Below are positions 12,459 through 24,063 of a DNA stretch of 64,000 nucleotides, piece by piece. The stretch covers positions 1,944,485-2,008,484 of the forward strand of contig NW_015622542.1 of assembly GCF_000835495.1 (NCBI RefSeq), read 5' to 3'. The position numbers and the translations under genes were made by a program. Under the pieces are notes generated by a model, which did no database searches, was not told where the DNA came from, and saw only the letters and a program-made list of their open reading frames with translations. Each line of letters begins with the position of its first letter. The first letter of the stretch is position 1. The DNA is from Cladophialophora immunda. Taxonomy: Eukaryota; Ascomycota; Eurotiomycetes; Chaetothyriales; Herpotrichiellaceae.

Positions 12459-12822
12459 CCTGCAGGAAACAGTTCGTAGGTTGTGTGATTCTTTGTCTCC
12501 TGACCAGGTTGGAAAACGCGGAGTAGAGATGATTTTGGAAGGGGAGATATCTTCATTTCCGCCCTCGGAACGCTGTGCCGGGGTGGCCGGGGAAATAGAG
12601 CGGAGGGTGGGGTATCAGGCTTGGCATTAACATCATCTTCTTCCCGCCTCGTCATTCATTGTTACTGGCAGCTTGCAATGGATAGTTGTAGAAGGCCAAA
12701 CCTAATGTTGCTAGTAGAGACATTTGCCCTCCTTGTATGGCCTCGTTAGACGACAGGGGTTCTTGAGACACTGCAATGTCTGCTATTTGGCATATCCGAG
12801 TTGTCTCGCAGACTCAACTGAG
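12459..12822. other. Intergenic between regulator and aldolase gene 2
   Basis: This 364-bp gap is upstream of the regulator and downstream of the second aldolase paralogue. No gene or repeat is seen. It should contain the regulator's promoter. Confidence 0.5.
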
Positions 12823-13725
12823 TCAGTCCCGTCCTGACCCGGGCTGAGATATTTGGTTACGGTACATGGTTTCGTTGGCAACCTCCTGCTCCCACAGCGG
12901 CCATGGTTTTACAGCTCCCATCCCGGTTGTCGTTCCTGTATCATGTGCCTCGCGCTGGGTGAAGTACTTCACCTCACCGCCCAGCCCCATGGCACTGCGT
13001 TGAACCCGTGCATTTTGTTGCGTATAAATACAGTTGAAGATGCACATTTCCAGGCTCTCGGATGTCACCACCATACCGTGACCTCTCATGAGCACAACTG
13101 GATGCTTAACCTGACCATTCTCCCCTAGCGCCTTTGCGAGCGAGGAGGCAAGCTTGATGTTCCTGACCAGCATGTCCTGGTTGTCGGACGGATGGTCTTT
13201 GTACACTGAAGCCGCGTCCCACACTGGAACAGCAGTCCCCAGAAAACCGGCCATGTGAAAACAAGCTGACAACGGAACAGTGGAGATTGAAAACGGTACG
13301 ACCTCCAAACTGTGTGAATGGACCACTGACTGGACAGCAGGATAGGCTTTGTACACTTCCGAGTGAATGAAACGCTCTGAGAAACCTGTGTCGTCTGCGT
13401 TAAACTGGTATCCAAAGTATTCAACAGAAGCAAGTTCGCGGTGTCCAAAAAGTATTATTGACCTCTACTTACCTCTTGGGGCATCTGGTTTCACAGGCTG
13501 TGCATCTTCGATATTGTATATGACAAGATCTTCAGGAGAAGCAACCAAAGCCGGCGCCAGATACCTGGACATCAGAAAGGTCGTATTGGACAGACGGACG
13601 GAAAGATGGCCATACGCGTCCACTAGATCATGTTGATGTAGCATGTGACAGCCGTCGATATATTTCCGGAGCAAGACAGGAGAGACCTGCGACAGATCTG
13701 TGACGCAATCGACCGAACCCGTCAT
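12823..13725 (-). CDS. Class II aldolase/adducin family protein 2
   Basis: Paralogue of the gene at 8752–9731. Two exons (13725–13473 and 13376–12823) give 268 residues, joined as DAPR-ERFIHSE. It keeps DAYGHLSVR, the glutamate of ERFIHSE at 85, the zinc pair His104 and His106 (VVHSHSLEV) and RGHGM. By eye 20 of 32 positions match paralogue 1 over the segment ending DAPR/HAPR. The longer open frame upstream of 13725 is dropped because paralogue alignment begins after the ATG at 13725. The active-site residues are intact, so it should be catalytic. It closes the accessory block; the next gene to the right is beta-COP. The reaction is not readable: aldol cleavage, epimerisation or decarboxylation are all known in this family. 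Confidence 0.87.
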
Positions 13726-14598
13726 GGCTGCCTCCTTATGGCGCGAAGGAATGTTGAAGAATAGAGGACTCCGCGTAGATGGCTCAACTGACAGAGCCCC
13801 AACTCTGAGGGATCGGTAAGTCGACGAGCAATGAAAAAGTTCCAATTGATGTGAAGATAGCAATTTGGTAAATAACCAGACTTCAATTGTTGGATTTCGT
13901 CTGATGGTGCACAACTCAGAGTTCTTCCATTGGCCCATTATGGGACACGTCTAGAACGTTGAAGCTCGGTATCATCGACCGAGCCCGGGGAGATAACCCT
14001 CAGCTTGCCAATCCTCAGCCGTCGCATCCCGGAGCCTTTCAGCCATTGTACTTGCGCCACCGCAGCTTAGCGAAACCTCTCATTGCTACCCGTGCCACCG
14101 AACGCGGCGTATACGGTAGAGAAGAGGATAACTAGTTGTGGGGGAGCGCCGACATGACCTTTCGATCGCTTGCTCAAGCTCAAAAGAATGCCAAGATGAG
14201 CTAGGCTGTTTTGGCGTACTCGCCCAGGTCGGCAGTATAGCAGCCATGGCCCTCGCTACTTTTAGTTAGTTCAGGGACAGTCCCTCGCCGCTACAAACAG
14301 ACCGCCAAGGCCATCCACATTTGGACAGATCACTATGTATGCGTCGTCTGGTGGTCGCAGTCTCCCCCACGACAAGTTGTCAACGGCTTCACAGAAGTCC
14401 TCCCTCTCGCTTTCTACCCTTGGTCCATCTCTTGATCTCTGGGACGCTTCCGGAACTGCCTTCAGAGAATTACGACAATGCTTTGAGTCCTTCCTCCACA
14501 GCCCACCATCCTCCGCGCAACTGGCATCGACATCTTTCAATCGCCTTTAGAGTCCTTCCCTGATCTCTTTCGTCCGTGCTGAAGGCAGTCCCGCGACC
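13726..14598. other. Intergenic, boundary of accessory block and housekeeping genes
   Basis: This 873-bp divergent region between aldolase gene 2 and beta-COP must hold both promoters. Open frames of 70–90 codons here are not recognisable. Confidence 0.55.
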
Positions 14599-17582
14599 AT
14601 GGCGACCTTCCTTGAGAACTCGTACAGTCTCGTGCACCTTGACAACACAGCGGACCAGCCGAGTCAACAGGACCTCAAGACACAACTAGAAAAGGGCACA
14701 GATGAGACCAAGCTGGAAACCATGCGGAGGATTCTCACAATCATGCTCAATGGCGATCCCATGCCCAATCTATTGATGCACATTATCCGTTTTGTCATGC
14801 CCTCAAAGAGCAAGTCTCTGAAGAAACTGCTCTACTTTTACTACGAGATCTGCCCAAAGCTGGACGCCGGTGGGAAGTTAAAGCAGGAGATGATTCTTGT
14901 CTGGTGTGCTTGGTTGTCTCTGCAAACATGAGAACTTTGAGACTGACAGCCGCTAGTAATGGCATTCGGAACGATCTCCAGCATCCTAACGAGTTCGTTC
15001 GAGGCAACACGCTCCGCTTCCTTTCTAAACTCCGAGAACCCGAATTGATCGAACCCCTCCTCTCTGCCGCACAAACTTGCCTTGACCACAGGCATGCCTA
15101 CGTGAGAAAGAACGCGGTATGGGCCTTGGCCTCTGTATACCAGAACGCCCAGCACCTGATCCCGGACGCTCCTGAGATGCTCCACACGTTCCTCGCTGGC
15201 GAGAGCGACACAACCTGCAAAAGGAATGCTTTTGCGGCTTTGATGAGTATAAGCCATGACAAAGCGTTGGAATATCTCACCGGAGTCCTGGACGGAGTGC
15301 CCAACGCCGACGAGTTGCTTCAGTTGGTCGAACTTGAGTTTATCCGGAAAGACGCTGTCCAAAACCAAGCAAACAAGGCGCGCTATTTGCGATTAATCTT
15401 TGATCTGTTGGAAGCCAACACGAGCACGGTTGTCTATGAAGCTGCGACTTCACTGACGGCTCTAACGAACAATCCGGTGGCTGTCAAAGCAGCTGCTGGT
15501 AAATTGATCGAGTTAAGCATCAAAGAGGCGGACAACAACGTCAAGCTTATCGTGCTTGATCGCGTTGACCAATTGCGGAGGCGAAACGAGGGCGTACTGG
15601 ACGATCTCACCATGGAAATCCTGCGAGTTCTATCTAGCCCTGACCTGGACGTTCGGAGGAAGGCATTGGCGATTGCATTGGAGATGGTTTCCAGCAAGAA
15701 TGTGCAAGAGATTGTCATGCTCCTGAAGAAAGAATTGAGCAAGACTGTGATTGAGCAGTATGAAAAGAACTCGGAATACCGACAGCTCCTCATCCAGTCT
15801 ATCCACCACTGCGCCATCAAGTTCTCGGAGATTGCGGCCAGCGTCGTCGACGTCTTGATGGACTTCATTGCAGACTTCAACAATAGCTCCGCAGTGGACG
15901 TTATTTCCTTTGTCAAGGAGGTAGTTGAGAAATTTCCTAAACTGAGATCATCCATCGTGGAACGGCTGGTGTCGACATTGGGCGAGGTCCGTGCAGGAAA
16001 GGTATATCGTGGTTCGCTCTGGGTGATTGGCGAATATTCGCTGCAAGAGAACGACATCAAGGAGGCCTGGAAACGGATCCGGGCGAGCCTTGGGGAAATC
16101 CCTATACTCGCCTCGGAACAACGGTTGTTAGACGAGCAGTCGAACGAGGATGGCGAACCGAAAGACCAGGTCAATGGCCACTCCGCGCCCAAGCCAGCCT
16201 CCAGTGGATCACGGAAAATCCTTGCCGATGGCACATATGCGACAGAAAGCGCCTTGACCAGCGACTCCGCTGCAAAGGCAAGACTAGAGGCAGTTAAGGC
16301 GGCGCAGAAACCTCCGCTGAGACAGCTGATCCTCGATGGTGACTATTACCTGGCGACGGTGCTTTCTTCAACCTTGACAAAACTAGTTATGCGTCACTCG
16401 GAGATCTCAACGGACCAGGCACGCACCAACGCCTTGCGTGCTGAGGCCATGCTGATAATGATCTCGGTTGTCCGAGTTGGCCAGTCGCAGTTTGTGAAAG
16501 CGCCCATCGACGAGGATTCCGTGGATCGAATTATGTCTTGTGTACGAGCTTTGGCCGAGTTCACGGAGCGCAAAGAACTAGAGGTATCCTTCCTGGACGA
16601 CACTAGGACGGCCTTCCGGGCCATGGTTCAGGCCGAAGAGAAGAAACGGGCGGCGAAAGAAGCAGTAGAAAAGGCAAAGACAGCCGTCCAAGTGGACGAT
16701 GTTCTTTCAATACGACAATTGTCAAAGAAGAATGCGGGCGACGGCACAGATGAAATGGAGCTTGACCTGGAGAAAGCGACAGGCGGCGATGCTTCGTTTG
16801 AAGATCTGTCATCCAAGCTGAGTCGCGTGGTGCAGCTTACTGGATTTTCAGATCCTGTATACGCTGAGGCATATGTCAAAGTGCACCAGTTTGACATTAT
16901 CCTCGACGTACTGCTGGTCAATCAGACGACTGAGACTCTCCAGAACCTGTCGGTGGAGTTTGCTACTCTAGGTGATTTGAAGGTGGTGGAACGACCGACT
17001 ACACACAATCTCGGACCCCACGACTTCCTCAACGTGCAATCAACCATCAAAGTGTCAAGCACAGACACAGGCGTGATTTTTGGCAATGTCGTTTATGATT
17101 CACCCTCGGGAACAGACACGCATGTTGTCATCCTAAACGACGTACATGCGGATATCATGGACTACATTCAGCCAGCAACATGCTCTGAATCCGCATTCCG
17201 GACAATGTGGACCGAGTTTGAATGGGAAAACAAGGTGAATATCAACAGCAAAGCGACCACGAAGACGCTGCGAGAGTTTTTGGATCAGCTCATGAAGAGC
17301 ACGAATATGACGTGTCTGACACCGGAAGCCAGCCTGAAAGGCGACTGTCAATTCCTGAGTGCAAATCTATACGCAAGGAGTGTTTTCGGTAAGTGATTAT
17401 GCTCTGTGTGAACTGCTCGAGTGTGCCTAACTCTGGATCTAGGGGAGGATGCATTAGCGAATTTGAGCATAGAAAAGACGGCGGACAACTCGATTGTGGG
17501 ATTTATTCGGATTCGGTCACGGTCACAAGGATTGGCTCTGAGCCTGGGATCATTGAAGGGACTGAAGGCAGGCACATACTAG
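14599..17582 (+). CDS. SEC26: Coatomer subunit beta (beta-COP)
   Basis: Large subunit of the COPI coat, which buds Golgi-to-ER and intra-Golgi vesicles after recruitment by Arf1-GTP. Three exons (14599–14903, 14957–17388, 17443–17582) give 958 residues, the normal size. The first join restores [19 protein letters not shown], a hallmark of the family. HEAT-like adaptin repeats fill the N-terminal half ([29 protein letters not shown]). The coatomer beta appendage region lies at the C-terminus ([18 protein letters not shown] and the NLGPHDF segment). The short last exon adds the terminal [11 protein letters not shown] and ends [16 protein letters not shown] charged linker ([15 protein letters not shown]) separates the halves. 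Confidence 0.97.
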
Positions 17583-18190
17583 GCCATGGATCCGAGAATA
17601 TTAGGAGGCCGCCGAGCATCAGCAGTACCGGCGATACCCTTCGGTCTGGTCTTTTGGAATTGGCAGCAGAGCCGTGGTCAAAAGAAGGAAGCAGATATCG
17701 GTGCGTATGTGTGTGAGATGCAGGATGCAAGACATGTGCCAACGAAGACGACCACATGCAAGGCTGATGAGGACGCGAGGATGGGTGGATACTCGGTATA
17801 GCCAAAGGGTCGAAGGGTGCGGACACGGAAGTCCAGCAGTGGGACACAGTGGAGGAGCCACACCAAAATGCGCCCAGCCGAATGGTCGCGTCTCACCCGC
17901 GCAGCTCCATCTCTCCAAAGGCCGCAGGAAACCATCATCCCAGCCATCTCGTTGTGCCAACACTGCCAACAAATGCCACCAAGTTCCGATGCTTCATCAT
18001 GTCTCTAGACTTTTGTCGTAAATGTCACTGTAAGGGTTTTGTAGCACTAACTCCGGTCTGGTCAAGGATTTCTCTCTGCCAGTCTCCCTCATCTCCCTTG
18101 CACTTGTGCCATCCTCACATCGTCCTCTCAAATCACCTGCGCCGCCTCTCATCTTCGTAGCCGGATAGCGGCCCTTTTTGCACAGTGCCT
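17583..18190. other. Intergenic, 0.6 kb
   Basis: Lies between beta-COP and the GPI-type protein. Overlapping short frames on both strands are not recognisable. A pyrimidine-rich stretch just before 18191 fits a fungal promoter or leader. Confidence 0.5.
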
Positions 18191-19717
18191 ATGGCACCAT
18201 GGCTGCAACTGGCAGCGCTACCCTCGTCGCTCCTGGTCCTTATCGCCAGCTCGATTCCGCCAGTCTCCCCCCAAGGTCTGGCCCTACAGTGGCCCTACGA
18301 TCTCCCCCCAGATTCGAAATACTACCCCGAAGATGAATTGATGGTCAAACGGGATTTGAAAGTACAGCAGAAGCTGCAAAAGAGCATCCCGACCGGGGTG
18401 AGGAAAATGAGCGGAGATCCTGGGGAGAAGTTCTATCTGCAGTACTGGGGCTTTGAGGAGCAGGAGGAGGAGGACTTCAACAACTGCTCGTTAGATTGGG
18501 CCAACGCGACCTTGTTCACATCCTTCGATCACCCAGTCCGGGTGCACGACAGTTACCAGAGTCCACGCCTCTTCCGGCGACTACTCCCAGGCTGGCATCT
18601 CTTTGCAGAGAGAGATTTCCAGTGTCCGACGGGCACATCAGCCTGCACCTCGATCGATCGACCCAACAGCTGCTGCGCAACGGGCTACACCTGCCAACTG
18701 GTTCAGGACACGGGGAACGGGTTGGGTGACGTCGGATGCTGTCCCGACGGTCAGGTGTGCGGGAATGCGCTCTCGACGTCGTGCGCCAGCGGGTATACCT
18801 CGTGCCCGAACGACCCCGGCGGTGGCTGCTGTCTTCCGGGGTACGCGTGCTACCAGGTCGGATGCGTGCAGACGTCGACCGCGACGATCTTGACGAATCC
18901 AACGCCCTCCACCACGACGGTGACGAGCTACACGACGGTCACGCCTTCGCCCTCGACGCCCACGCCGACGACACACACATCCACGACCACGTCCACCTCC
19001 GCAACGTCAACCCGAACTTCCAGCGTCACGCCGCTGCCTCCAGTCATCTCCACCGTCACCCTCACGGTCACGGTCACCTCCGCCACCACGCTGCCACTCA
19101 CCTGCTCCTCGGGCTTCCGCTCGTGCCCGGCGTCGCTGGGGGGCGGGTGCTGTCCGACGGACCGGCAATGCGGCTCTTCCAACTGTCCTCCGCTCTCCAC
19201 GTCGTCGTCCGCGACGCCCGAGCCGCCCGTGCGGCCGACGTCGCTCACCACGACCGTGGAGACAACAACCACGACGACCACCCACTCCACGTCGCCCTCC
19301 TACCCGGTGACCGGGTGTCCGACGGGCTTCTACGCCTGCTCGGCCTACTACCCGGGCGGATGCTGCCAGATCGGCCGCGACTGCGACTCGACGTCCTGTC
19401 CCGCCCTGCCCTCCACGACGCTGGTCTCGGGCAGCACCCTGACGATCGTCGCGCCCACCGGCTCGGGCATCACCGCGCCAGGCACCCAGGTGACGGGGGA
19501 CTGTGCGCACGGCTGGTCGACCTGCGCCCCGAGCGTCGGCGGCGGGTGCTGTCCGAGCGGCTACGTCTGCGGCGCGACGAGCTGTAGCGTCCCCGCCGGT
19601 GTGACCGGGGGAGGGAACGGCGTGGGGAAGGAGGCGCCGAATGTGGCAGCAGGCAAGGGAGAGCGTCTCTGGAGCGGTGCACTGTGGAGTTTCATGGGCA
19701 TATGGCTGGTGTTTTGA
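18191..19717 (+). CDS. GPI-anchored cysteine-module cell-wall protein
   Basis: Predicted cell-surface protein of 508 residues in one exon. The start is the ATG at 18191; the preceding in-frame triplet is GTG. It has an N-terminal signal peptide (leucine-rich, residues about 5–22), an N-terminal domain of about 120 residues without cysteine modules, then five modules sharing G-[YFW]-x2-C, a GGCC or SCC core, then C-x3/4-C. Examples are SGYTSCPNDPGGGCCLPGY, CSSGFRSCPASLGGGCCP and CAHGWSTCAPSVGGGCCP. Long Ser/Thr/Pro tracts (about 230–300 and 335–372) between modules would be O-glycosylated. A hydrophobic C-terminus (LWSFMGIWLVF) after a small-residue Gly/Ala/Asn region fits a GPI signal. Ligand unknown. 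Confidence 0.85.
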   Translation: MAPWLQLAALPSSLLVLIASSIPPVSPQGLALQWPYDLPPDSKYYPEDELMVKRDLKVQQKLQKSIPTGVRKMSGDPGEKFYLQYWGFEEQEEEDFNNCSLDWANATLFTSFDHPVRVHDSYQSPRLFRRLLPGWHLFAERDFQCPTGTSACTSIDRPNSCCATGYTCQLVQDTGNGLGDVGCCPDGQVCGNALSTSCASGYTSCPNDPGGGCCLPGYACYQVGCVQTSTATILTNPTPSTTTVTSYTTVTPSPSTPTPTTHTSTTTSTSATSTRTSSVTPLPPVISTVTLTVTVTSATTLPLTCSSGFRSCPASLGGGCCPTDRQCGSSNCPPLSTSSSATPEPPVRPTSLTTTVETTTTTTTHSTSPSYPVTGCPTGFYACSAYYPGGCCQIGRDCDSTSCPALPSTTLVSGSTLTIVAPTGSGITAPGTQVTGDCAHGWSTCAPSVGGGCCPSGYVCGATSCSVPAGVTGGGNGVGKEAPNVAAGKGERLWSGALWSFMGIWLVF

Positions 19718-20382
19718 TCGCCATCAGGACCCATTGGCTTTGCTGGTTGGGTGTTTTTTCGGGGCGGGAGGAGCTTTCTCGTATGTACAGTGGAGTTATT
19801 GCCTCCTGGACAACACGGCAAACATGACCGGCACAATACTGCACATTTTGCCAGGGACGACGACGACGACAGAGTCGCTTGATAGCCCCCCGTGGCCGGT
19901 TTCAGTCCGTTTCGGACAACACATAATGACAAATAGACTTACTTTTGTGTGCGCCGAGGATCGGTTCCGGTTCTTGTTCTCAACTCTGCGGACTCTGCGT
20001 TGATTGACCCTGTTCAGTTCTGAGGTATTCAATAGCCTTTTCCATTGTGAGAGCCCGTGCTCGTACTGCACTGTGTGTAACAAAATATCCTGAACTGCGG
20101 TCACCTAACCTGAAGAAGCACCATTTGACGCGTTGTTTCCAAGACGTATCAGAGTGACGCCCAAAGCCATCGTCCTTGCTACTCCCTTCCTCTCGTTTAG
20201 ATCCTCTTTTGCCGTCCCTTACTAGTACACTCTGGATGTTGGCGTCTTCTGCCAGCCATCTTGCCTTATTCCAATCCGTTGCTTAACGCCCTGCGCCCAT
20301 GCTCAAATCATTTTCTCTTCATGGTCTGATCCTTCCGGTACCCAAGACATTCAAATGCCTGCCTACACCCAAGACGCCGTCA
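19718..20382. other. Intergenic between convergent genes
   Basis: This 665-bp gap lies between the GPI-type protein and gluconokinase, which converge here. Nothing beyond probable 3' untranslated sequence is seen. Confidence 0.5.
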
Positions 20383-21110
20383 CTAGGCTTGTTGCTGCAC
20401 CACCAGTTCGTCATATTCTTTCAGCTTGCGCTGCACTAGGTCTAGTGCATGTCGCTTGACCTGCTCTTTGTCGTCCCTCACATCGACCTGCATGACATCC
20501 CATTCGAGTTCTTCCTCCGGCTCCTCCAACGTGGCCATCTGGCTGTGGACCATTCCTTCTTTCATATAGTGTCCGACTCGCGCTGCGACTCTCGCTTGCA
20601 GCGTTGCTTCGTCAACCTTGAGGTAGATGAAATGGACTTGGACGGAAGGGTGTTCATAGTTGGCGACTCGGATGACGTCGCGATATTTGCGCTTGAGAGC
20701 CGAGCATGTGACAATGACCGAGTTGGAGGTTTGGAGCTTCTTGATGGCTTCTTCTCGAAGGGTGATCAGCCAATCCCAGCGATCAGCATCCGTAAGGGGG
20801 GTTCCAGAGGCCATTTTTTGCTTGTTGGCTATGGGATGGTACTGTGCTAGCATTAGCCTAAACATAGGCGAGTCAAGGGTAGAGAGCAACATACGTCATC
20901 ACCCTCAATGTAGGGTAACGACAACTCGGCAGCAAGGTGCTGAGCAACCGTCGTCTTTCCGCATCCTGCAGGACCGGTAACGATCCAGATGTGCTCCAGG
21001 TGGTCGGTACCGTTTTGCATGACTCGTGGGGAGGTCCCGTAGTTCGAAGAAATAGGTCGGTGAGGGTGCCGAAAGGGATGAGGTCTGGGAGTTCGTTCTG
21101 TCGACAGCAT
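20383..21110 (-). CDS. Gluconokinase (GntK/IdnK family)
   Basis: Phosphorylates D-gluconate to 6-phosphogluconate with ATP, feeding the pentose phosphate pathway; cytosolic. Two exons (21110–20895 and 20841–20383) give 224 residues. The Walker A loop is GPAGCGKTT near 46–54. The intron lies after EGDD and restores EGDDYHPIANKQKMASG, the conserved gluconate-binding region. Downstream come GTPLTDADRWDWL, CSALKRKYRDVIR (lid region) and FIYLKVDEATLQARVAAR. The frame is open upstream to a GTG at 21173, but the ATG at 21110 is the first ATG; the ATG at 21020 is an alternative that would remove a nonconserved lead of about 30 residues. Confidence 0.93.
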
Positions 21111-22564
21111 GGCGGCGTTTGTCAGGCAAAGCAAACGGGTGATGTCACGATTGAAGCGAACACGAGAAGGCACTTAGGGCCGGATAGACACGCGATCAAA
21201 CAGGAAGCAGCGAACGAGAAGACAAGTGCGTGGGGGTAAAGGAAGTTAAACATAAGGAAGGGGAAGAGGAAAAGAACCGATCACTTACTGGGAGGGGGAA
21301 AGGTGAGATATAAGGACGTAACTCATGAGGGGGGGTAGGTTTGAAGATTGCCGTCAGGATCACCAAAATTGCTGTTTTTGGTGGCGGTCAGTGCAGGAAT
21401 GTTGGATGGGAAAGAATCAAAGTCTCGAGACGGCGAGACGGCAAGCACCATGGACGTCGTACAGAGCTGGATTGAATTCAGGGTGACTGTTGCCCGGTCT
21501 TACCCCACACCCAGAAAATCCACCCAGACCGGCGGCCTTGCCGGATAAAATCTGGCCATGCGTGCGGGTGGCACAAGCAAATCAGGTACGGTCTTGGGCT
21601 GCGGTACCGAGATGGCCGTATGCAGCTTCAGAAGAAGGTGAAATGGGTGGAATCGAGCCCGGGGAGGCAATGCTCGTATCGATCGAAATCGTCGGAGACC
21701 AGCGACGCGACGAGTCAATGGTGTGAGAGAGTTTGGAGAATGTGCGGTCTGCGGGGAAGACGGAACGAGCAACCCAAGTGATCGGCATTTGAACCATCAG
21801 ATTTTGACGCCGGAGGGGCAGTCAAGTCAGTAGCCGATCCCAACAAAGATGTCTTGTAGGTAGAAGACGACGAGGAAGCCCGAAGGGCAGGGAGGCTCTA
21901 GGCCAACAGCGACAGCGATCGGATAGAGATGGACTCAGACTCCACAGCGGCCACTTGTTGTTCATCGTTCAGGACTCTTCTCTTGGTCCGCCACAGCGCG
22001 CTTCTCAGCGTCCAACTGTCTTGTCTTGGGTCAACGGCGAGAGTGTCACAGCCTTGCGTTGCTCTCGCACATGACTCAGGTCTTATGGAGATCGTCTCGA
22101 GGCAAACACGTGGTTTGATGTAAGGGAAAGCAATTTGAGGAAGGACAGTGAAGCTGGTCCAGGGCATGGTGGGCTCGGTGTGAACGGTGGTTGGCCATCG
22201 TCTCGTAACACAACAGATGCTGAGGTATCGCATAATCCATGCCTTTGCGTATGCTGTCCGAGCCCCTCGATGGCTTGAACAGGTTGTGGCGTTGAGTTGT
22301 GAATGAGGTTTAAGTGCAGGCAAAACCAGATAGATGTAAAGTCGCTTGTCGCTTAAACCTGACGGGGCTTGGCACTGATCTGGGGCAACTGAGCGCAGCT
22401 GTAACAGGTAGGCTCCTACATACAATTGTCGCGCAGCTCATCTTTTGAGAGCGACGACATTTCTGCTGCATTTCCCACATCCACAGACGACATCCTCCCA
22501 TTAACATCCATACGCTAGATCACCACAGCCGCTGCATCCCTTCCATCCCCCCGCCTTTCCTACT
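21111..22564. other. Intergenic, 1.45 kb divergent region
   Basis: Lies between divergent gluconokinase and VPS26. A 175-codon frame on the minus strand (22425–21898) and others on the plus strand lack family features and are treated as chance. No repeat or RNA gene was recognised. Confidence 0.5.
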
Positions 22565-24063
22565 ATGTCAGCATTCTTCTTCTCTACACCTGTCGATATC
22601 GACATCGTCCTCGAAGACGCCGACGAGCGGCAAACAGTCGATGTCAAGCTTGACAAGAACAGACGGGAAAAGGCTCCCTTATATCTCGATGGCGAATCCG
22701 TCAAAGGCGCAGTCACAATAAGACCAAAGGATGGGAAAAGACTGGAACACACTGGCATCAAGGTCCAGTTCATCGGACTGATAGGTACGCCACAATAAAA
22801 CACAGGTTTGAGCTGGGGAAGCCTTGGAACCTGACCCTAGCTCGTCTAGAAATGTTCTTCGACCGAGGAAACCATTACGAATTCTTGTCGCTAGGACAGG
22901 AACTAGCCGCGCCGGGAGAACTGCAACACCCTCAGACATTCCCCTTCAACTTCAAGAACGTCGAAAAGCAGTACGAGTCATACAATGGCATCAACGTCAA
23001 GTTACGATACTTTGTGCGCGTCACAGTCTCGAGAAGGATGGCCGATGTCATCCGGGAAAAGGACATTTGGGTCTATTCCTACCGAATACCCCCGGAGACA
23101 AACAGCTCGATAAAGATGGATGTCGGGATTGAAGACTGTCTGCACATCGAATTCGAATACTCCAAGAGCAAATACCACCTCAAGGACGTCATCGTCGGAC
23201 GGATCTATTTCTTGCTGGTCAGATTGAAGATCAAACATATGGAGCTGTCCATTATCCGAAGGGAGACGACCGGTGTCGCCCCCAACCAATACAACGAGAG
23301 CGAGACGCTGGTGCGGTTTGAGGTGTGTATTTCGTGGTTCTGCATGTTCAAGCTGCTAACATTGTTATCAGATTATGGATGGTTCACCATCAAGAGGTAC
23401 GATTCCCTTCCCTGCCACGCCATGTGTGGGAATGGCATGCCGATATATACCACACATATTGGGAAGTCCTCCGATTTGGAGGCCAAGCACGAACAACAGT
23501 GATGTACTGACAAGAGTCTAGGTGAAACAATCCCTATCCGACTGTTTCTAGGAGGGTTTGACCTGACACCCACCTTCCGAGAGGTGAACAAGAAATATTC
23601 CACCAGATACTACCTCAGTCTAGTGTTGATTGACGAAGGTATGTTTCTATGACACTCTCGCCCCTCTGAACAACCTGCCGAGGATTGGTTTCAGTAAGAG
23701 CGCAGGAGACTTTGTGAGCATCAGCCTTGCTTGTGCAAACCTCCATGCTCTGGCTGCCCCCCACTCGAGTGCCCATATTCATTTGCCGACACGTGCAACA
23801 AGTCACCCGTTCGGCACCCGCATGTCCCCACACTAGGCCTGGTGTCCGGCCTTTGACGACCCGTTCAATGCTGGACCTCCAGAGGCGCGCAATTCCAACT
23901 TTGGACCCAGCTGACATCTCGCAAAACAGACGCCCGCCGCTACTTCAAGCAGTCGGAAATAGTTCTCTACCGACAGGCGCCCGAACTGGCTCCCCCGCTA
24001 GCGACAGACCAGCCTGGCGCCGGCGGCAAGCTGCCCATCCATACTCCGCCGACACCTGCCTAA
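22565..24063 (+). CDS. VPS26: Retromer subunit Vps26
   Basis: Arrestin-fold subunit of the retromer cargo-selective trimer with Vps35 and Vps29, which retrieves receptors from endosomes to the Golgi. Five exons give about 323 residues. Joins by eye: IGLI-E-MFFDRGNHYEF, RFE-IMDGSPSR, PSR-GETIPIRLFLGG, and IDE-DARRYFKQSEIVLYR. Family blocks are all present: an N-terminal FFSTPVDIDIVLED, YESYNGINVKLRYFVRV, IEDCLHIEFEY, LKIKHMELSIIRRE, and FLGGFDLTPTFREVNKKYS. The second-last coding exon is tiny (about 25 nt, IMDGSPSR), which makes automatic prediction error-prone. It converges on MON2, another endosome–Golgi traffic gene. Confidence 0.96.

Noticed and set aside
18736..19587. 283-codon frame inside the GPI-type gene
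   Set aside because: It is a frame-shifted reading of Ser/Thr-rich GC-biased codons and shows His/Arg-rich low complexity.
21600..21700. Possible tRNA-like B box (GGCTCGATTCC on the minus strand)
   Set aside because: No matching stem or acceptor arm could be folded around it, so no tRNA is called.
21898..22425. 175-codon minus-strand frame
   Set aside because: No domain features or paired splice structure were seen, and it sits in a promoter region.
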